A stretch of 64,000 nt of DNA from Streptomyces neyagawaensis (GTDB lineage Bacteria; Actinomycetota; Actinomycetes; Streptomycetales; Streptomycetaceae), in the NCBI RefSeq assembly GCF_023516595.1, contig NZ_JAMGBG010000001.1, positions 124,001 through 188,000 on the forward strand. Direction: 5' to 3'. Under the pieces are notes generated by a model. The model searched no databases and was not told where the DNA came from. It saw nothing but the letters and a program-made list of their open reading frames with translations. Shown piece after piece: positions 50,128 through 58,315 of this stretch. Within the stretch, counting starts at the first letter, position 1. The number at the start of each line of letters is the position of its first letter. Made by a program: the position numbers and the translations under genes.

Positions 50128-51084
50128 TCAGGCCGCTCTGGTGACCGTCTGGGCGACCGTCTCGCGGTCGAAGGAGTCGATCGTGCGGGTGAAGTCCCGC
50201 GTCGACAGCAGCAGTTTGTAGATGATGGCCAGTTCGAAGACGAGGAGCAGCACACCCGAGACGATGGTGGCCGGCAGCACCGAGTCGACCAGCGGGCCGA
50301 TCATGAAGACACCCATCTGGAACTCGATGCCGCTGATCAGATGGGGACGGACGCGGTGGCGCAGCAGGAACGAACGGACGCGCAGATAGGCGGGGAAGCG
50401 GCGGCGGAACTCCTGGTGGAGGTCGACGACCTGGGCCTGCGGGGCGGTCTGGACGGCCTCGGCGGTCACCGTGCGCAGGTCCTGCTCGATGTCGGCCTCG
50501 GGGTTCTCGCGGAGCAGGTCCTCCATGAAGGCGAGTTCGCGCTCGTTCTCGGCGCGGCGCGCCTCGCGGAGCCGCACCTTGATCTGCTTGCGCATGGTGT
50601 GGCGGACCTTGAAGGTCTCCAGGGAGTTGATGTAGCGCAGCGCGTCGCAGCCGATGATGGCGGCGGCGAGCCAGATGTAGAGGGTGTCGCCGGTGCGGTG
50701 GTACTGCCCGGCCATCAGGGCGACCGCGCACGCCGCCACCCGGATGCGGTCGAAGACGAAGTCGAGCCAGGCGCCGAACACGGAGCCCTGGCCGGTGAGC
50801 CGGGCGACCTTGCCGTCCATGCAGTCGAGGATGAAGCTCAGGTGGTAGAGGACGGCGCCGGCGATCAGCCAGCGCCAGTCGCCCAGCGCGAAGAAGGCCG
50901 CGGACACCAGACCGAGCAGGAAGGCGCCCCAGGTCAGCTGGTTGGGCGTGATCCTCGTGTACTTCGCGGTGAGTCGCACGAGCGGTGTGGCGACCGGGTC
51001 GACGAGGAGCACGGTCCACCACGCGTCACGCTTCTTCTGCGTGACGCGGCGCACCTCAGCGAGGTCGGGTATGTCTCGGCGCAT
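50128..51084 (-). CDS. CDP-alcohol phosphatidyltransferase family membrane protein
   Basis: 318 residues. The family signature D-x2-D-G-x2-A-R-x8-G-x3-D-x3-D is complete: LDCMDGKVARL, then GAWLDFVFDRIR (about residues 86-114). It is flanked by hydrophobic helices near 60-80, 120-155 and 250-285. A charged region (about 165-230) with many Arg/Glu is cytoplasmic. It should join an alcohol (inositol-phosphate, glycerol-phosphate or a sugar alcohol) to a CDP-diacylglycerol or similar donor. The acceptor is unknown. AGGAAG serves as ribosome site. A TGAGTT-ca-AACTCA dyad lies 25 bases upstream of the start. Confidence 0.93.
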   Translation of the reverse strand: MRRDIPDLAEVRRVTQKKRDAWWTVLLVDPVATPLVRLTAKYTRITPNQLTWGAFLLGLVSAAFFALGDWRWLIAGAVLYHLSFILDCMDGKVARLTGQGSVFGAWLDFVFDRIRVAACAVALMAGQYHRTGDTLYIWLAAAIIGCDALRYINSLETFKVRHTMRKQIKVRLREARRAENERELAFMEDLLRENPEADIEQDLRTVTAEAVQTAPQAQVVDLHQEFRRRFPAYLRVRSFLLRHRVRPHLISGIEFQMGVFMIGPLVDSVLPATIVSGVLLLVFELAIIYKLLLSTRDFTRTIDSFDRETVAQTVTRAA

Positions 51085-51108
51085 GGGTCAACTTCCTGGC
51101 GTTCGAAG

Positions 51109-51122
51109 TGAGTTCAAACTCA
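51109..51122. promoter_or_regulatory. short dyad upstream of the phosphatidyltransferase gene
   Basis: TGAGTT-ca-AACTCA (6-bp perfect arms, 2-base spacer) lies 25-38 bases before the start codon of the minus-strand gene, a normal operator or promoter distance. The rest of the 245-bp gap (51085-51329) is comparatively A/T-rich and shows no gene I would support. Confidence 0.4.
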
Positions 51123-51329
51123 GCTTGGGAGCTGTTCACCCGAGGTACAAGAAGTGTCGAGTGCAACCTTTCGGACGGGGTAACGGTCGTACTCGGCAAC
51201 AGGATCAGTGCGCTCACCTCGCAGGACGGGCGTTACCCGAGCGTTATGAAGCGACCGGATCGTTACCTGAATTGCGCCGAGACTTCACGGTAGGGAAGCA
51301 ACCGTCCTGCTTTTTCCTGCATCGTCTCA

Positions 51330-52523
51330 CTATGGCCGGGCCCCGAGCGCGGCCTCGATGAGATCGGCGGCCCGCCGGGTGCCGCCCTCCCGCGCCATCT
51401 CCTCCCGCACCTCCTTGAGCCGGCGCGCCACGTCGGGATCGTCGACGAGGGCCAGCACCGCCTCGCGCAGGGTCGCGGCCGTCGCCTCCCCCATGGGGAG
51501 ATGGCGGGCGACACCGAGGGACTGGAGCATGTCGGCGTTGCCGAACTGGTCGACGGCCTGCGGTACGGCGACCATGGGCGTGCCGGTGGCGAGCCCCTCC
51601 TGGCTGCCGCCCGCGCCCGCATGGGTGATGAAGGCGTCGGCCTGCTCCAGGACCGCGAGTTGCGGCACCCAGTCCCGGACCTCCACATTGACCGGGATCT
51701 CACCCAGTTCGGCCGGGTCGACATGGCGTCCGACCTGGAGCACCAGGTGCCAGCCCGGCAGGTCACCGAAGGCCCGGACACATTCGCGGTAGAAGTCGGG
51801 CTGCTTGGTGAAGGCCGACCCGAGTGACACGAGGAGCACCTTCTCGGCACCCGGGGGCCGCCGCCAGTCGCCCTGCGCGGAGCGGTCGCCCCGACAGGCG
51901 CCGACGAAGGTGTAGCGACTCTCGTCGACCCGGTCCGCGTGCGGCTGGAGCGCCTTCGGGATGAGGACGAGGGAGCGGGCGGGGCGGCCGACGAAGTCGT
52001 CCGGGTGTGCGGTGATCCCGTTCTCCTCCAGCCAGGCCCGGAAGCGGGCGTAGTACGCCTTGCCGCGCTCGGTCTTCTTCGGCTCGGCCCACATCGGTTC
52101 GGCGACCTCCTCCTCGTAGCCGTCCCAGGCGACCAGGTTCGGGGAGAGCGAGATCGCCTCGACGCCCCAGCGGTGGGCGAGGACGGGTGCCGGATAGGCG
52201 GTGATGTCGTGCAGCACGAGGTCGGGTTCGTCGCCCTCGTACGCCGAGGCGAGCTGCGGCAGGGCCTGGATCGCGTCGTCGAGGAAGGGCTCCACGTTGT
52301 CGAGCAGTTCGCTTCCCCAGGCCGAGGGGTCGTCGTCGGGGCCGGGCAGCGTCGAGTGCCACAGCTTGGATTCGGCGCCGGTGGCGGCCACCTTCTCGGC
52401 GAACGCCGGCGGGATCGCGTACGTGACACGGTGGCCGCGTGCGACCAACTCCCGGATCACGTCGAGGCTCGGGTTCACGTGGCCGTGGGCGGCGATGGAG
52501 AACATGGCGATGTGGGAGGTCAT
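51330..52523 (-). CDS. macrolide-type glycosyltransferase (MGT family, GT1)
   Basis: 397 residues. A GT-B glycosyltransferase with the N-terminal acceptor-side [26 protein letters not shown] and the C-terminal donor-binding signature [53 protein letters not shown] (about 280-340). It resembles OleD/MgtA, which inactivate macrolides by adding glucose from UDP-glucose. It stands alone, outside any antibiotic cluster, so self-protection or xenobiotic glucosylation is more likely than biosynthesis. The promoter contains a perfect 14-bp palindrome (52542-52555). Confidence 0.93.
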   Translation of the reverse strand: MTSHIAMFSIAAHGHVNPSLDVIRELVARGHRVTYAIPPAFAEKVAATGAESKLWHSTLPGPDDDPSAWGSELLDNVEPFLDDAIQALPQLASAYEGDEPDLVLHDITAYPAPVLAHRWGVEAISLSPNLVAWDGYEEEVAEPMWAEPKKTERGKAYYARFRAWLEENGITAHPDDFVGRPARSLVLIPKALQPHADRVDESRYTFVGACRGDRSAQGDWRRPPGAEKVLLVSLGSAFTKQPDFYRECVRAFGDLPGWHLVLQVGRHVDPAELGEIPVNVEVRDWVPQLAVLEQADAFITHAGAGGSQEGLATGTPMVAVPQAVDQFGNADMLQSLGVARHLPMGEATAATLREAVLALVDDPDVARRLKEVREEMAREGGTRRAADLIEAALGARP

Positions 52524-52529
52524 ACGAGG

Positions 52530-52559
52530 ACCCTAGGCAAGACGAGACGTCTCGTGCAA
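52530..52559 (-). promoter_or_regulatory. glycosyltransferase promoter with palindromic operator
   Basis: Read on the minus strand: TTGCAC (-35; 52559-52554), an 18-base spacer, then TAGGGT (-10; 52535-52530). The perfect palindrome ACGAGACGTCTCGT (52542-52555) occupies the spacer, the typical place for a TetR-type repressor. No TetR gene is adjacent, so the regulator acts from elsewhere. Confidence 0.65.
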
Positions 52560-52568
52560 CTTTATTGT

Positions 52569-52596
52569 CGGCGCTCGGCGCTCGGCGCTCGGCGCT
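52569..52596. repeat. CGGCGCT heptanucleotide repeat
   Basis: Four perfect tandem copies of CGGCGCT lie between the glycosyltransferase promoter and the stop of the sugar-binding-protein gene, 6 bases from that stop codon. Confidence 0.85.
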
Positions 52597-52602
52597 CGGC
52601 TC

Positions 52603-53892
52603 TCAGCGCTGGTAGCGGGCCAGGACCAGATTCCCGTCCTCCTCCAGGCGGGAGCGCAGTTCGTCGAGGTCGATGGCGCCGCTGTAGTACTCCTGGAAGG
52701 CGGGCGTGGCCACCTTGTCCTTCCACTCCGGGTAGCCGCGCACCGACTGGGCCGGGGCGGGGCGCAGGTGCGCGGCGAGGGCCGTGCCGGTCGCCCAGCC
52801 GTGCTCGGTGGTGCGCAGGGCCGGGTCCTTCAGGGCCTCGGTGCCGGTCGGCAGCATCCAGTCGCCGAGGGCGAGGCGGACCATGTTCGGCGGCCGGAGG
52901 AGGAAGTCCACAAAGGCGGCGGCCTCCTTCTTGTGGGGGCTGTCCTCGGCGATGGAGAGCGTCTGCGGACTGACCCCCTGGGTGAGGCCGGCCGCCCCGG
53001 CGGGGGCGGGCAGCACCTGCCAGTCGAAGCCCTCGGGCGCCTGCTGGACGATCTGCTGGCGGTAGGAGAAGCCGAGCGGCACCATCGCGTACGTGCCGCC
53101 GAAGAAGCCGGGCAGGGTGTCGGAGCCGCCCATGCCGAGCGTGGTGCCCGACGCGCTCCGGTCGGTGTTCACGCCGTCGTGCACGGTCCTCGGCACGACC
53201 GCGTCGGCCGCCTCGAAGCGGACCTCGACCTTGCCGTCGGCGCCCCGGTGGAACAGCTGTCCGCCCGCCGACAGCGACAGGTTGAGCGTGGCCGACACCG
53301 GCTCCTTCAGCGGCCAGGCGACGCCGTACGTCCCGTCACCGCTCAACTCCTCGGCGACCGCCCGGAACTCCGCCCAGCTCCACGGGTCCTCGGGGGTCGG
53401 CACGCGGACGCCGGACTCCCGGAGCCGGGTCGCGTTGGCGATCAGGACCCTCGGCTCCTGGAGGAACGGCACCCCGTATATCCCTTCCCCGAAGGTCGTC
53501 GTCTCCCAGCTGTGGCGCGGGATGTCCGCCCTGAGCCGCTCGGACAGCAGCCCCCGCAGATCGGCCAGGTAGCCGCCGTGGGCGAAGTCCGCGAGGTCGT
53601 CGGAGGCGTCATGGATGATGTCCGGGGCCTCACCCCCCTCGAAGGAGGTGAGCAGCTGATCGTGGACGCTGTCCCAACTGCCCTGTACGTACTCGATCCG
53701 GACGTCGGGATGCGTGGCGTTCCATTCCCGCACCAGCTCCTTGTTGACGGCGACGGACTCCTCCTGCCACGCCAGGGACTGGAAGCGGAGGGTGACCCGG
53801 CCGTCGTCGGAGCGGTCGCCGCCGTCCGCCGTGCAGCCGGCGGCGAGCAGGCAGAGCAGCAGCACCGCCGTGAGCCATCGGGGACCGCGCAT
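52603..53892 (-). CDS. sugar ABC transporter substrate-binding lipoprotein
   Basis: 429 residues from ATG 53892. The lipoprotein signal MRGPRWLTAVLLLCLLAAGC has its lipobox Cys at about 20. The mature part is a family-1 binding protein: VTLRFQSLAWQEESVAVNKELVREWNATHPDVRIEYVQGSW, DIIHDASDDLADFAHGGYLADL, WSWAEFRAVAEELSGDGTYGVAWP and KEAAAFVDFLLRP. It should capture an oligosaccharide for the two permeases encoded upstream. It is the last gene of the operon, overlapping the permease stop (ATGA), whereas the binding protein usually comes first. There is no ATPase gene, so a shared MsiK-type ATPase is expected. Confidence 0.94.
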   Translation of the reverse strand: MRGPRWLTAVLLLCLLAAGCTADGGDRSDDGRVTLRFQSLAWQEESVAVNKELVREWNATHPDVRIEYVQGSWDSVHDQLLTSFEGGEAPDIIHDASDDLADFAHGGYLADLRGLLSERLRADIPRHSWETTTFGEGIYGVPFLQEPRVLIANATRLRESGVRVPTPEDPWSWAEFRAVAEELSGDGTYGVAWPLKEPVSATLNLSLSAGGQLFHRGADGKVEVRFEAADAVVPRTVHDGVNTDRSASGTTLGMGGSDTLPGFFGGTYAMVPLGFSYRQQIVQQAPEGFDWQVLPAPAGAAGLTQGVSPQTLSIAEDSPHKKEAAAFVDFLLRPPNMVRLALGDWMLPTGTEALKDPALRTTEHGWATGTALAAHLRPAPAQSVRGYPEWKDKVATPAFQEYYSGAIDLDELRSRLEEDGNLVLARYQR

Positions 53893-54725
53893 CAGCTCTT
53901 CACCGCCCCGGCGAGCATGCCGCCCGTGATCCGTCTCTGGATGAGCGCGAACACGACCAGTGAGGGCAGCGTCGCGAGGAACGCGGCGGCGGCCAGCGGG
54001 CCGAGATCGGCGACGCCCTCGGCGCCGATGAAATGGGTGAGGACGACCGGCAGGGTCTGCTTCTCCGGGGTCTTGAGCAGCACCAGCGCGAAGAAGAACT
54101 CGTTCCACGCGGTGATGAACGCGAACAGCGCCGTCGCCACGATGCCCGGCGCCAGCAGCGGCGCCGTCACCGACACCAGCGTCCGCAGCCTGCCGGCCCC
54201 GTCGACCGCCGCCGCCTCCTCCAGCTCGACGGGCACGGCCCTGACGTAGCCGACGAGCATCCACAGCGCGAACGGCAGCGCCCACACCACGTACACCATG
54301 ATCAGACCCGGCACGGAGTTGATCAGCCGGAGGTTCTTCAGCACCAGGAACAGCGGGATGATCACCAGCACGAACGGGAACGCCTGGCTGACCACCACCC
54401 AGCCGGTCGCCATCCGCGACAGCGTGGAGCGGTGCCGGGCCATGACGTACGCCGTCGGGGTCGCGATCACGACGGCGACGACGGCCGCGCCGAGCGCCGC
54501 GACCAGCGAGTTGAGCGCGGCCTCCAGCAGCGGTTGTTCGTCGAACGCCTGCCGGAAGTTGCCGAGGGTCGGGTTCTCGGGGATCCAGGTCGGGTGGAGG
54601 CTGCCCAGTTCCCGGGCCGGTTTGAACGCGGTGGAGACCAGCCAGAGGAAGGGGAACGCCAGGAAGACGAGATACGCGACGAGCGCCGTGTACTGGCCCG
54701 CGCGGGCCGCCCTGCCGGTCCTCAC
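53892..54725 (-). CDS. carbohydrate ABC transporter permease (MalG-like)
   Basis: 277 residues from GTG 54725, overlapping the upstream permease stop. Six TM segments; the EAA loop is ELEEAAAVDGAGRLRTLVSVTAPLLAPGIVATALFAFITAWNEFFFAL, with the late MalG-type W-N-E-F motif. It pairs with the MalF-like protein from the gene before it. Its own stop overlaps the binding-protein start, so all three proteins are translationally linked. Confidence 0.95.
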   Translation of the reverse strand: MRTGRAARAGQYTALVAYLVFLAFPFLWLVSTAFKPARELGSLHPTWIPENPTLGNFRQAFDEQPLLEAALNSLVAALGAAVVAVVIATPTAYVMARHRSTLSRMATGWVVVSQAFPFVLVIIPLFLVLKNLRLINSVPGLIMVYVVWALPFALWMLVGYVRAVPVELEEAAAVDGAGRLRTLVSVTAPLLAPGIVATALFAFITAWNEFFFALVLLKTPEKQTLPVVLTHFIGAEGVADLGPLAAAAFLATLPSLVVFALIQRRITGGMLAGAVKS

Positions 54726-55678
54726 CCCTCACCACCCCGCCTCAGCCGGCCCACCAGGTGGAACGCGAGGACGATCGAGATCAGCGCGACCATCGCACAG
54801 CCCATCGCCGCCGCGTACCCGAACTGCCCGTAGCGGAAGGCCTCCTCGTAGGCGAAGAGCATCGGCAGCCGGGTGCGGCCGCCCGGTCCGCCGCTGGTGA
54901 GGACGTACACCAGGGCGAAGGAATTGAAGTTCCAGATGAGATTGAGGGCGGTGATCGCGAGCGCCACGGGTCTGATGGCGGGCCAGGTGACCGTGCGGAA
55001 GCGGCGCCAGGCTCCCGCGCCGTCCATCGCTGCGGCCTCGTGGAGTTCACGCGGTGTGTTCTGCAGCCCGGCGAGGAGGGTGACCGTGGTCTGGGGCATG
55101 CCCGCCCAGACGCCGACCACGATGACGGCGGGCAGCGCGGTGGCCAGTCCGCTCAACCAGTCACGGCCGCCGCCTAGCCCCAAGTCGCGGAGGGTCTCGT
55201 TGAGGATGCCCGCGTCCGGGTTGTAGACCAGTCGCCACATGACGCCGACGACCACCTCGGGCATCGCCCACGGGACGATCGCGAGGGCCCGCGCGAGCCA
55301 GCGCAGACGTAACCGCTCGTTGAGCAGCAGGGCGAGGCCCAGCGCGAGCAGGAACTGCGGCACGGTCACCCCGACCGCCCACACCAGCCCGATCCGGAAC
55401 GACTCCCAGAACAGCGTGTCGTGCAGCAGGTCCTGGAAGTTCAGGGTGCCGATCCACTCGGTGGGTTCGGTGCGGCCCGACTGGGCGTCGGTGAACGCCA
55501 GCGAGATCCCGTACAGCAGGGGTCCCACACTCAACACCAGGATCGGGATCAGCGCCGGCAGCACCAGGAACCATGCGCCGTGGTCCAGGGGACGCCGCTC
55601 CCGGTCCGCCGCCGACGTGCGCCGCCTCGCCGGTCGCGGACGCTTCGGCGTCGCGGTCGCCACGGTCATGTCCGTCAT
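54722..55678 (-). CDS. carbohydrate ABC transporter permease (MalF-like)
   Basis: 318 residues from ATG 55678; an in-frame ATG at 55669 is a near-equal alternative. A basic N-terminus (TPKRPRPARRRTSAADRERRP) precedes six TM segments. The EAA loop is ELHEAAAMDGAGAWRRFRTVTWPAIRPVALAITALNLIWNFNSFALVY. First gene of the three-gene sugar-uptake operon. The 145-bp region upstream is shared with the divergent APH-like gene; no regulator is encoded in the unit and I see no obvious operator there. Confidence 0.94.
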   Translation of the reverse strand: MTDMTVATATPKRPRPARRRTSAADRERRPLDHGAWFLVLPALIPILVLSVGPLLYGISLAFTDAQSGRTEPTEWIGTLNFQDLLHDTLFWESFRIGLVWAVGVTVPQFLLALGLALLLNERLRLRWLARALAIVPWAMPEVVVGVMWRLVYNPDAGILNETLRDLGLGGGRDWLSGLATALPAVIVVGVWAGMPQTTVTLLAGLQNTPRELHEAAAMDGAGAWRRFRTVTWPAIRPVALAITALNLIWNFNSFALVYVLTSGGPGGRTRLPMLFAYEEAFRYGQFGYAAAMGCAMVALISIVLAFHLVGRLRRGGEG

Positions 55679-55823
55679 GGTGCTGAGGGCATGACAGGCC
55701 GTCAAGGCACCGCGCACACGGTCCGACCTGTGCGAATGCGAGACTGACCCGGCAATGGCGTGAACCCGACCTCCCGCGAGGGAGCGTCGGCCGTACGGGC
55801 GGGGCCGGACACGGAGGCGACGG

Positions 55824-56687
55824 ATGGACGAGGCACGGGCGCGGGACGTACTGGCGGCGTCGGGCGTGCTGCCCGGTGCGGCCGGGGACGCGCGGCTGCT
55901 CGCGCTGGGCGAGAACGCGGTGTTCGCCGCCGATGACCTGGTGGTCAAGGTGGGCCGCGACGCCGAGCTCCTCGACCGGGCCCGGCGTGAGCTGAGGATC
56001 GCGGCCTGGCTCGCCGAGGCGGGCGTCCCGGCGGTGCGGGCGGCCGAGGCCGAGGCGCTGCTCGTGGAGGGGCACCCGGTGACGGTGTGGCACCGGCTGC
56101 CCGACCCCGTACGGCCCGCGGGCGCCCGCGATTTGGCCGAACTGCTGCGGTTGGTCCACGCCCTGCCCTCCCCCGAGGTCGGCCTTCCGCGCCGGGAACT
56201 GCTGGGCGGGGTCGAGCGCTGGCTGCGTCTCGCGGGCGACGCCGTCGACCCGGCCGACGCGGCGTATCTGCGGGAGCGCCGCGACGGCTTCACGGCGGCC
56301 GCGGCCGCCCTCGTCCCCCATCTGCCGCCGGGGCCCATCCACGGCGACGCCCTGCCCCGCAACGTCCATGTCGGGCCCGACGGCCCGCTCCTGGTCGACC
56401 TGGAGACCTTCTCCGGAGATCTGCGCGAGCACGACCTCGTCGTCATGGCGCTGTCCCACGACCGCTACGGGCTGCCGGCCGAGGAGTACGACGCCTTCAC
56501 CGCCGCCTACGGCTGGGACGTCCGCGCGTGGGAGGGCTGCTCCGTGCTGCGCGGTGCCCGGGAGACGGCCAGCTGCGCCTGGGTGGCCCAGCACGCGCCG
56601 AGCAACCCCAAGGCGCTGGCGGAGTTCGAACGCCGGGTCGCCTCGCTGCGCGACGGGGACGAGACGGTGCGCTGGTATCCCTTCTGA
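55824..56687 (+). CDS. aminoglycoside phosphotransferase (APH)-family kinase
   Basis: 287 residues. A small kinase fold with the ATP-lobe Lys in ENAVFAADDLVVKVGRD, a helix with RARRELRIAAWLAEAGVPAV, the Brenner motif PIHGDALPRNVHVGPDGPLLVDLETFSGD (catalytic Asp in HGDALPRN, metal Asp in LVDLE), and a C-terminal helical lobe. Members phosphorylate antibiotics, choline, fructosamines or homoserine-like metabolites. Next to a sugar ABC operon it may act on an imported compound; no resistance function can be assigned. Divergent from the permease gene. Confidence 0.88.
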   Translation: MDEARARDVLAASGVLPGAAGDARLLALGENAVFAADDLVVKVGRDAELLDRARRELRIAAWLAEAGVPAVRAAEAEALLVEGHPVTVWHRLPDPVRPAGARDLAELLRLVHALPSPEVGLPRRELLGGVERWLRLAGDAVDPADAAYLRERRDGFTAAAAALVPHLPPGPIHGDALPRNVHVGPDGPLLVDLETFSGDLREHDLVVMALSHDRYGLPAEEYDAFTAAYGWDVRAWEGCSVLRGARETASCAWVAQHAPSNPKALAEFERRVASLRDGDETVRWYPF

Positions 56688-56696
56688 CCGCAGGAC

Positions 56697-56740
56697 TCAG
56701 GTCAGGTCAGGTCAGGTCAGGTCAGGTCAGGTCAGGTCAG
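56697..56740. repeat. GTCAG pentanucleotide microsatellite
   Basis: A partial TCAG then eight perfect tandem copies of GTCAG (56701-56740), between the APH-like and the convergent GNAT genes. The GNAT stop codon (TGA, plus-strand TCA 56732-56734) lies inside the repeat, so repeat-length change would alter the GNAT C-terminus. Confidence 0.9.
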
Positions 56741-57199
56741 GGTGAGGGTCACTTCGTCGATCTCGGCCGCTCTCGCCAGGGCGAAGCCCCGGTCGTGGCC
56801 GGTGACGGCGAAGCCGCACTTCTCCAGGACACGGATCGAGCCGGTGTTGTCGGCGGCCGCGCGGGCGTACAGCGGTCGGTCCGGGACGAGGTCCACGAGG
56901 GCGGTCAGGGCGGCGGTGGCGATGCCCCGGCCCCAGTGGGCGCGGTCGATCCAGTAGGTGACCTCGCGTTCGTCGGACGGGCCGAAGACCGCGATCTGGC
57001 CGACCACCTCGCCGTCGGCCAGGATCGTGCGCTGCACGATGCCGGCGTCGGCGCGGATCCGCGCCCAATGGGCGTCGAACTCCGCCCGGTCGTAGTGGTA
57101 CCTGCCGGTGAAGGCGGCGGCGTACTGCGCGTCCGGGTCGGACTGGTGCGCCCAGAAGTGGGGCACGTCGCTGTCATGTGTCTCGCGCAGAGAGATCAT
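56732..57199 (-). CDS. GNAT-family N-acetyltransferase (RimJ/RimL-like)
   Basis: 155 residues. MISLRETHDSDVPHFWAHQSDPDAQYAAAF is the RimL/Acetyltransf_3 start. TYWIDRAHWGRGIATAALTALVDLVPDRPLYARAAADNTGSIRVLEKCGFAVTGHDR contains the acetyl-CoA loop W-G-R-G-I-A and the closing A-A-D-N-x-x-S-I-R-V-L-E-K-C-G-F. The stop codon is embedded in a GTCAG microsatellite. Acceptor unknown. It lies upstream of no co-directional partner; the next minus-strand gene upstream is the exonuclease, 149 bp away. Confidence 0.93.
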   Translation of the reverse strand: MISLRETHDSDVPHFWAHQSDPDAQYAAAFTGRYHYDRAEFDAHWARIRADAGIVQRTILADGEVVGQIAVFGPSDEREVTYWIDRAHWGRGIATAALTALVDLVPDRPLYARAAADNTGSIRVLEKCGFAVTGHDRGFALARAAEIDEVTLTLT

Positions 57200-57348
57200 C
57201 CGGCTGCTCGCTTTCCGGGTCGGTCCGTGAGTCGGTGCGTGCGTCGGTCCATGCGTCGAACCGTGGTGCGTCCGTGCGTCGATCCGTGGGCGTCCATGCG
57301 CCGATCCCCGCTTGATGCGTCCGTGATCGGTCCAGCGGGACGAAGGTC

Positions 57349-58074
57349 CTAGCGGACCGTTTCGCCCGCCGGCTCACGCAGGGGCCAGGTCGCGTCCACC
57401 ACCGCGTCCGCGTTGCCCTTGCGGCGGAGGAAGTCCTGGAAGTCGGCCGCCCACTCGGCGTACCACTCGATCTGACGGCGGTGGAGCTCGGCGGGGCCGA
57501 GGGCGGCCACCTTGGGGTGGCGGCCGGCTATCGCCCGGGCGAGCCGGGCGGCGGCCAGGGCGTCCGCGGAGGCGTCGTGCGCGGCGTCCAGGGGGACGCC
57601 GTACTCGGCGCAGACCGCTTCGAGGTTGCGCTTGCCCCGGCGGTAGCGGTCCACGGAGCGGTCGATGGTGTACGGGTCGATGACGGGGGCGGGGTCGGAG
57701 CCGCCCAGGCGGTCCCGCAGGGACGGAAGGCCGTGGCGGCGCAACTCCGCGGAGAGCAGGGTGAGGTCGAAGGCCGCGTTGTACGCCACGACCGGGACGC
57801 CGGTCTTCCAGTAGGAGACGAGAACCTCGGCTATGGCATCGGCGACCTGGTCGGCGGGTCTGCCCTCGGCCGTCGCACGGGCGTTGGTGATGCCGTGCAC
57901 CGCGACCGCCTCCTCCGGGATCTCCATGCCCGGGTCGGCGAGCCACTCCCGGTGGCCGACCGGCTCCCCGTCCTTGACCTCGATCACCGCCCCGGTGACG
58001 ATGCGCGCCTCGCGCGGGTCCGTGCCGGTGGTCTCCAGGTCGAAGCCGATCAGCAGCTGCCGGTGCCAACCCAT
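57349..58074 (-). CDS. DEDDh 3'-5' exonuclease (DnaQ-like)
   Basis: 241 residues. An RNase T/DnaQ-type exonuclease: ExoI GFDLETTGTDP (Asp12, Glu14), ExoII VAYNAAFDLTLL (Asp near 99-105) and ExoIII-epsilon AAHDASADALAAARL (His163 and Asp near 168), the four acidic residues plus His binding two metal ions. It is a stand-alone domain without polymerase or helicase parts, probably acting in DNA repair or RNA turnover. The gene starts 14 bp beyond a plus-strand GGTGGTG stretch and is 241 bp downstream of the HEPN gene on the same strand, so they might share a transcript. Confidence 0.93.
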   Translation of the reverse strand: MGWHRQLLIGFDLETTGTDPREARIVTGAVIEVKDGEPVGHREWLADPGMEIPEEAVAVHGITNARATAEGRPADQVADAIAEVLVSYWKTGVPVVAYNAAFDLTLLSAELRRHGLPSLRDRLGGSDPAPVIDPYTIDRSVDRYRRGKRNLEAVCAEYGVPLDAAHDASADALAAARLARAIAGRHPKVAALGPAELHRRQIEWYAEWAADFQDFLRRKGNADAVVDATWPLREPAGETVR

Positions 58075-58189
58075 GCTGGCCCCCCTTCTTGGTGGTGCTT
58101 TCCCCCAGTGGTCACCACCATCGCATGCGCCACTGACAATCCGAGGACCGCGTTCCGCTTACCGCCGCCCGTCAGGCGCTCCGAGGGTC

Positions 58190-58300
58190 GGCGCGAAGGC
58201 GGTGTGCGGGCCGGTGCGAAGGCCGGGGTACGGGCCGGTGCAAAGGCGGGGGTACGGGCCGGTGCGAGGGCCGGTGCGAGGGCCGGTACAGGGCCCGTTC
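58190..58300. repeat. GGTACGGGCCGGTGCGA-type tandem repeat
   Basis: Directly after the stop of the HEPN gene (minus strand), about 110 bp consist of 4-6 imperfect copies of an 18-21-base unit, GGTACGGGCCGGTGCGAAGG. Open frames across it encode Ala/Pro/Thr repeats and look accidental. Confidence 0.7.
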
Positions 58301-58315
58301 GGGGGCGCGGCGCGG

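Noticed and set aside
51108..51293. A 61-residue plus-strand frame between the phosphatidyltransferase and glycosyltransferase genes
   Set aside because: It starts inside the promoter region of the divergently oriented gene, has poor third-position GC bias and no clear ribosome site.
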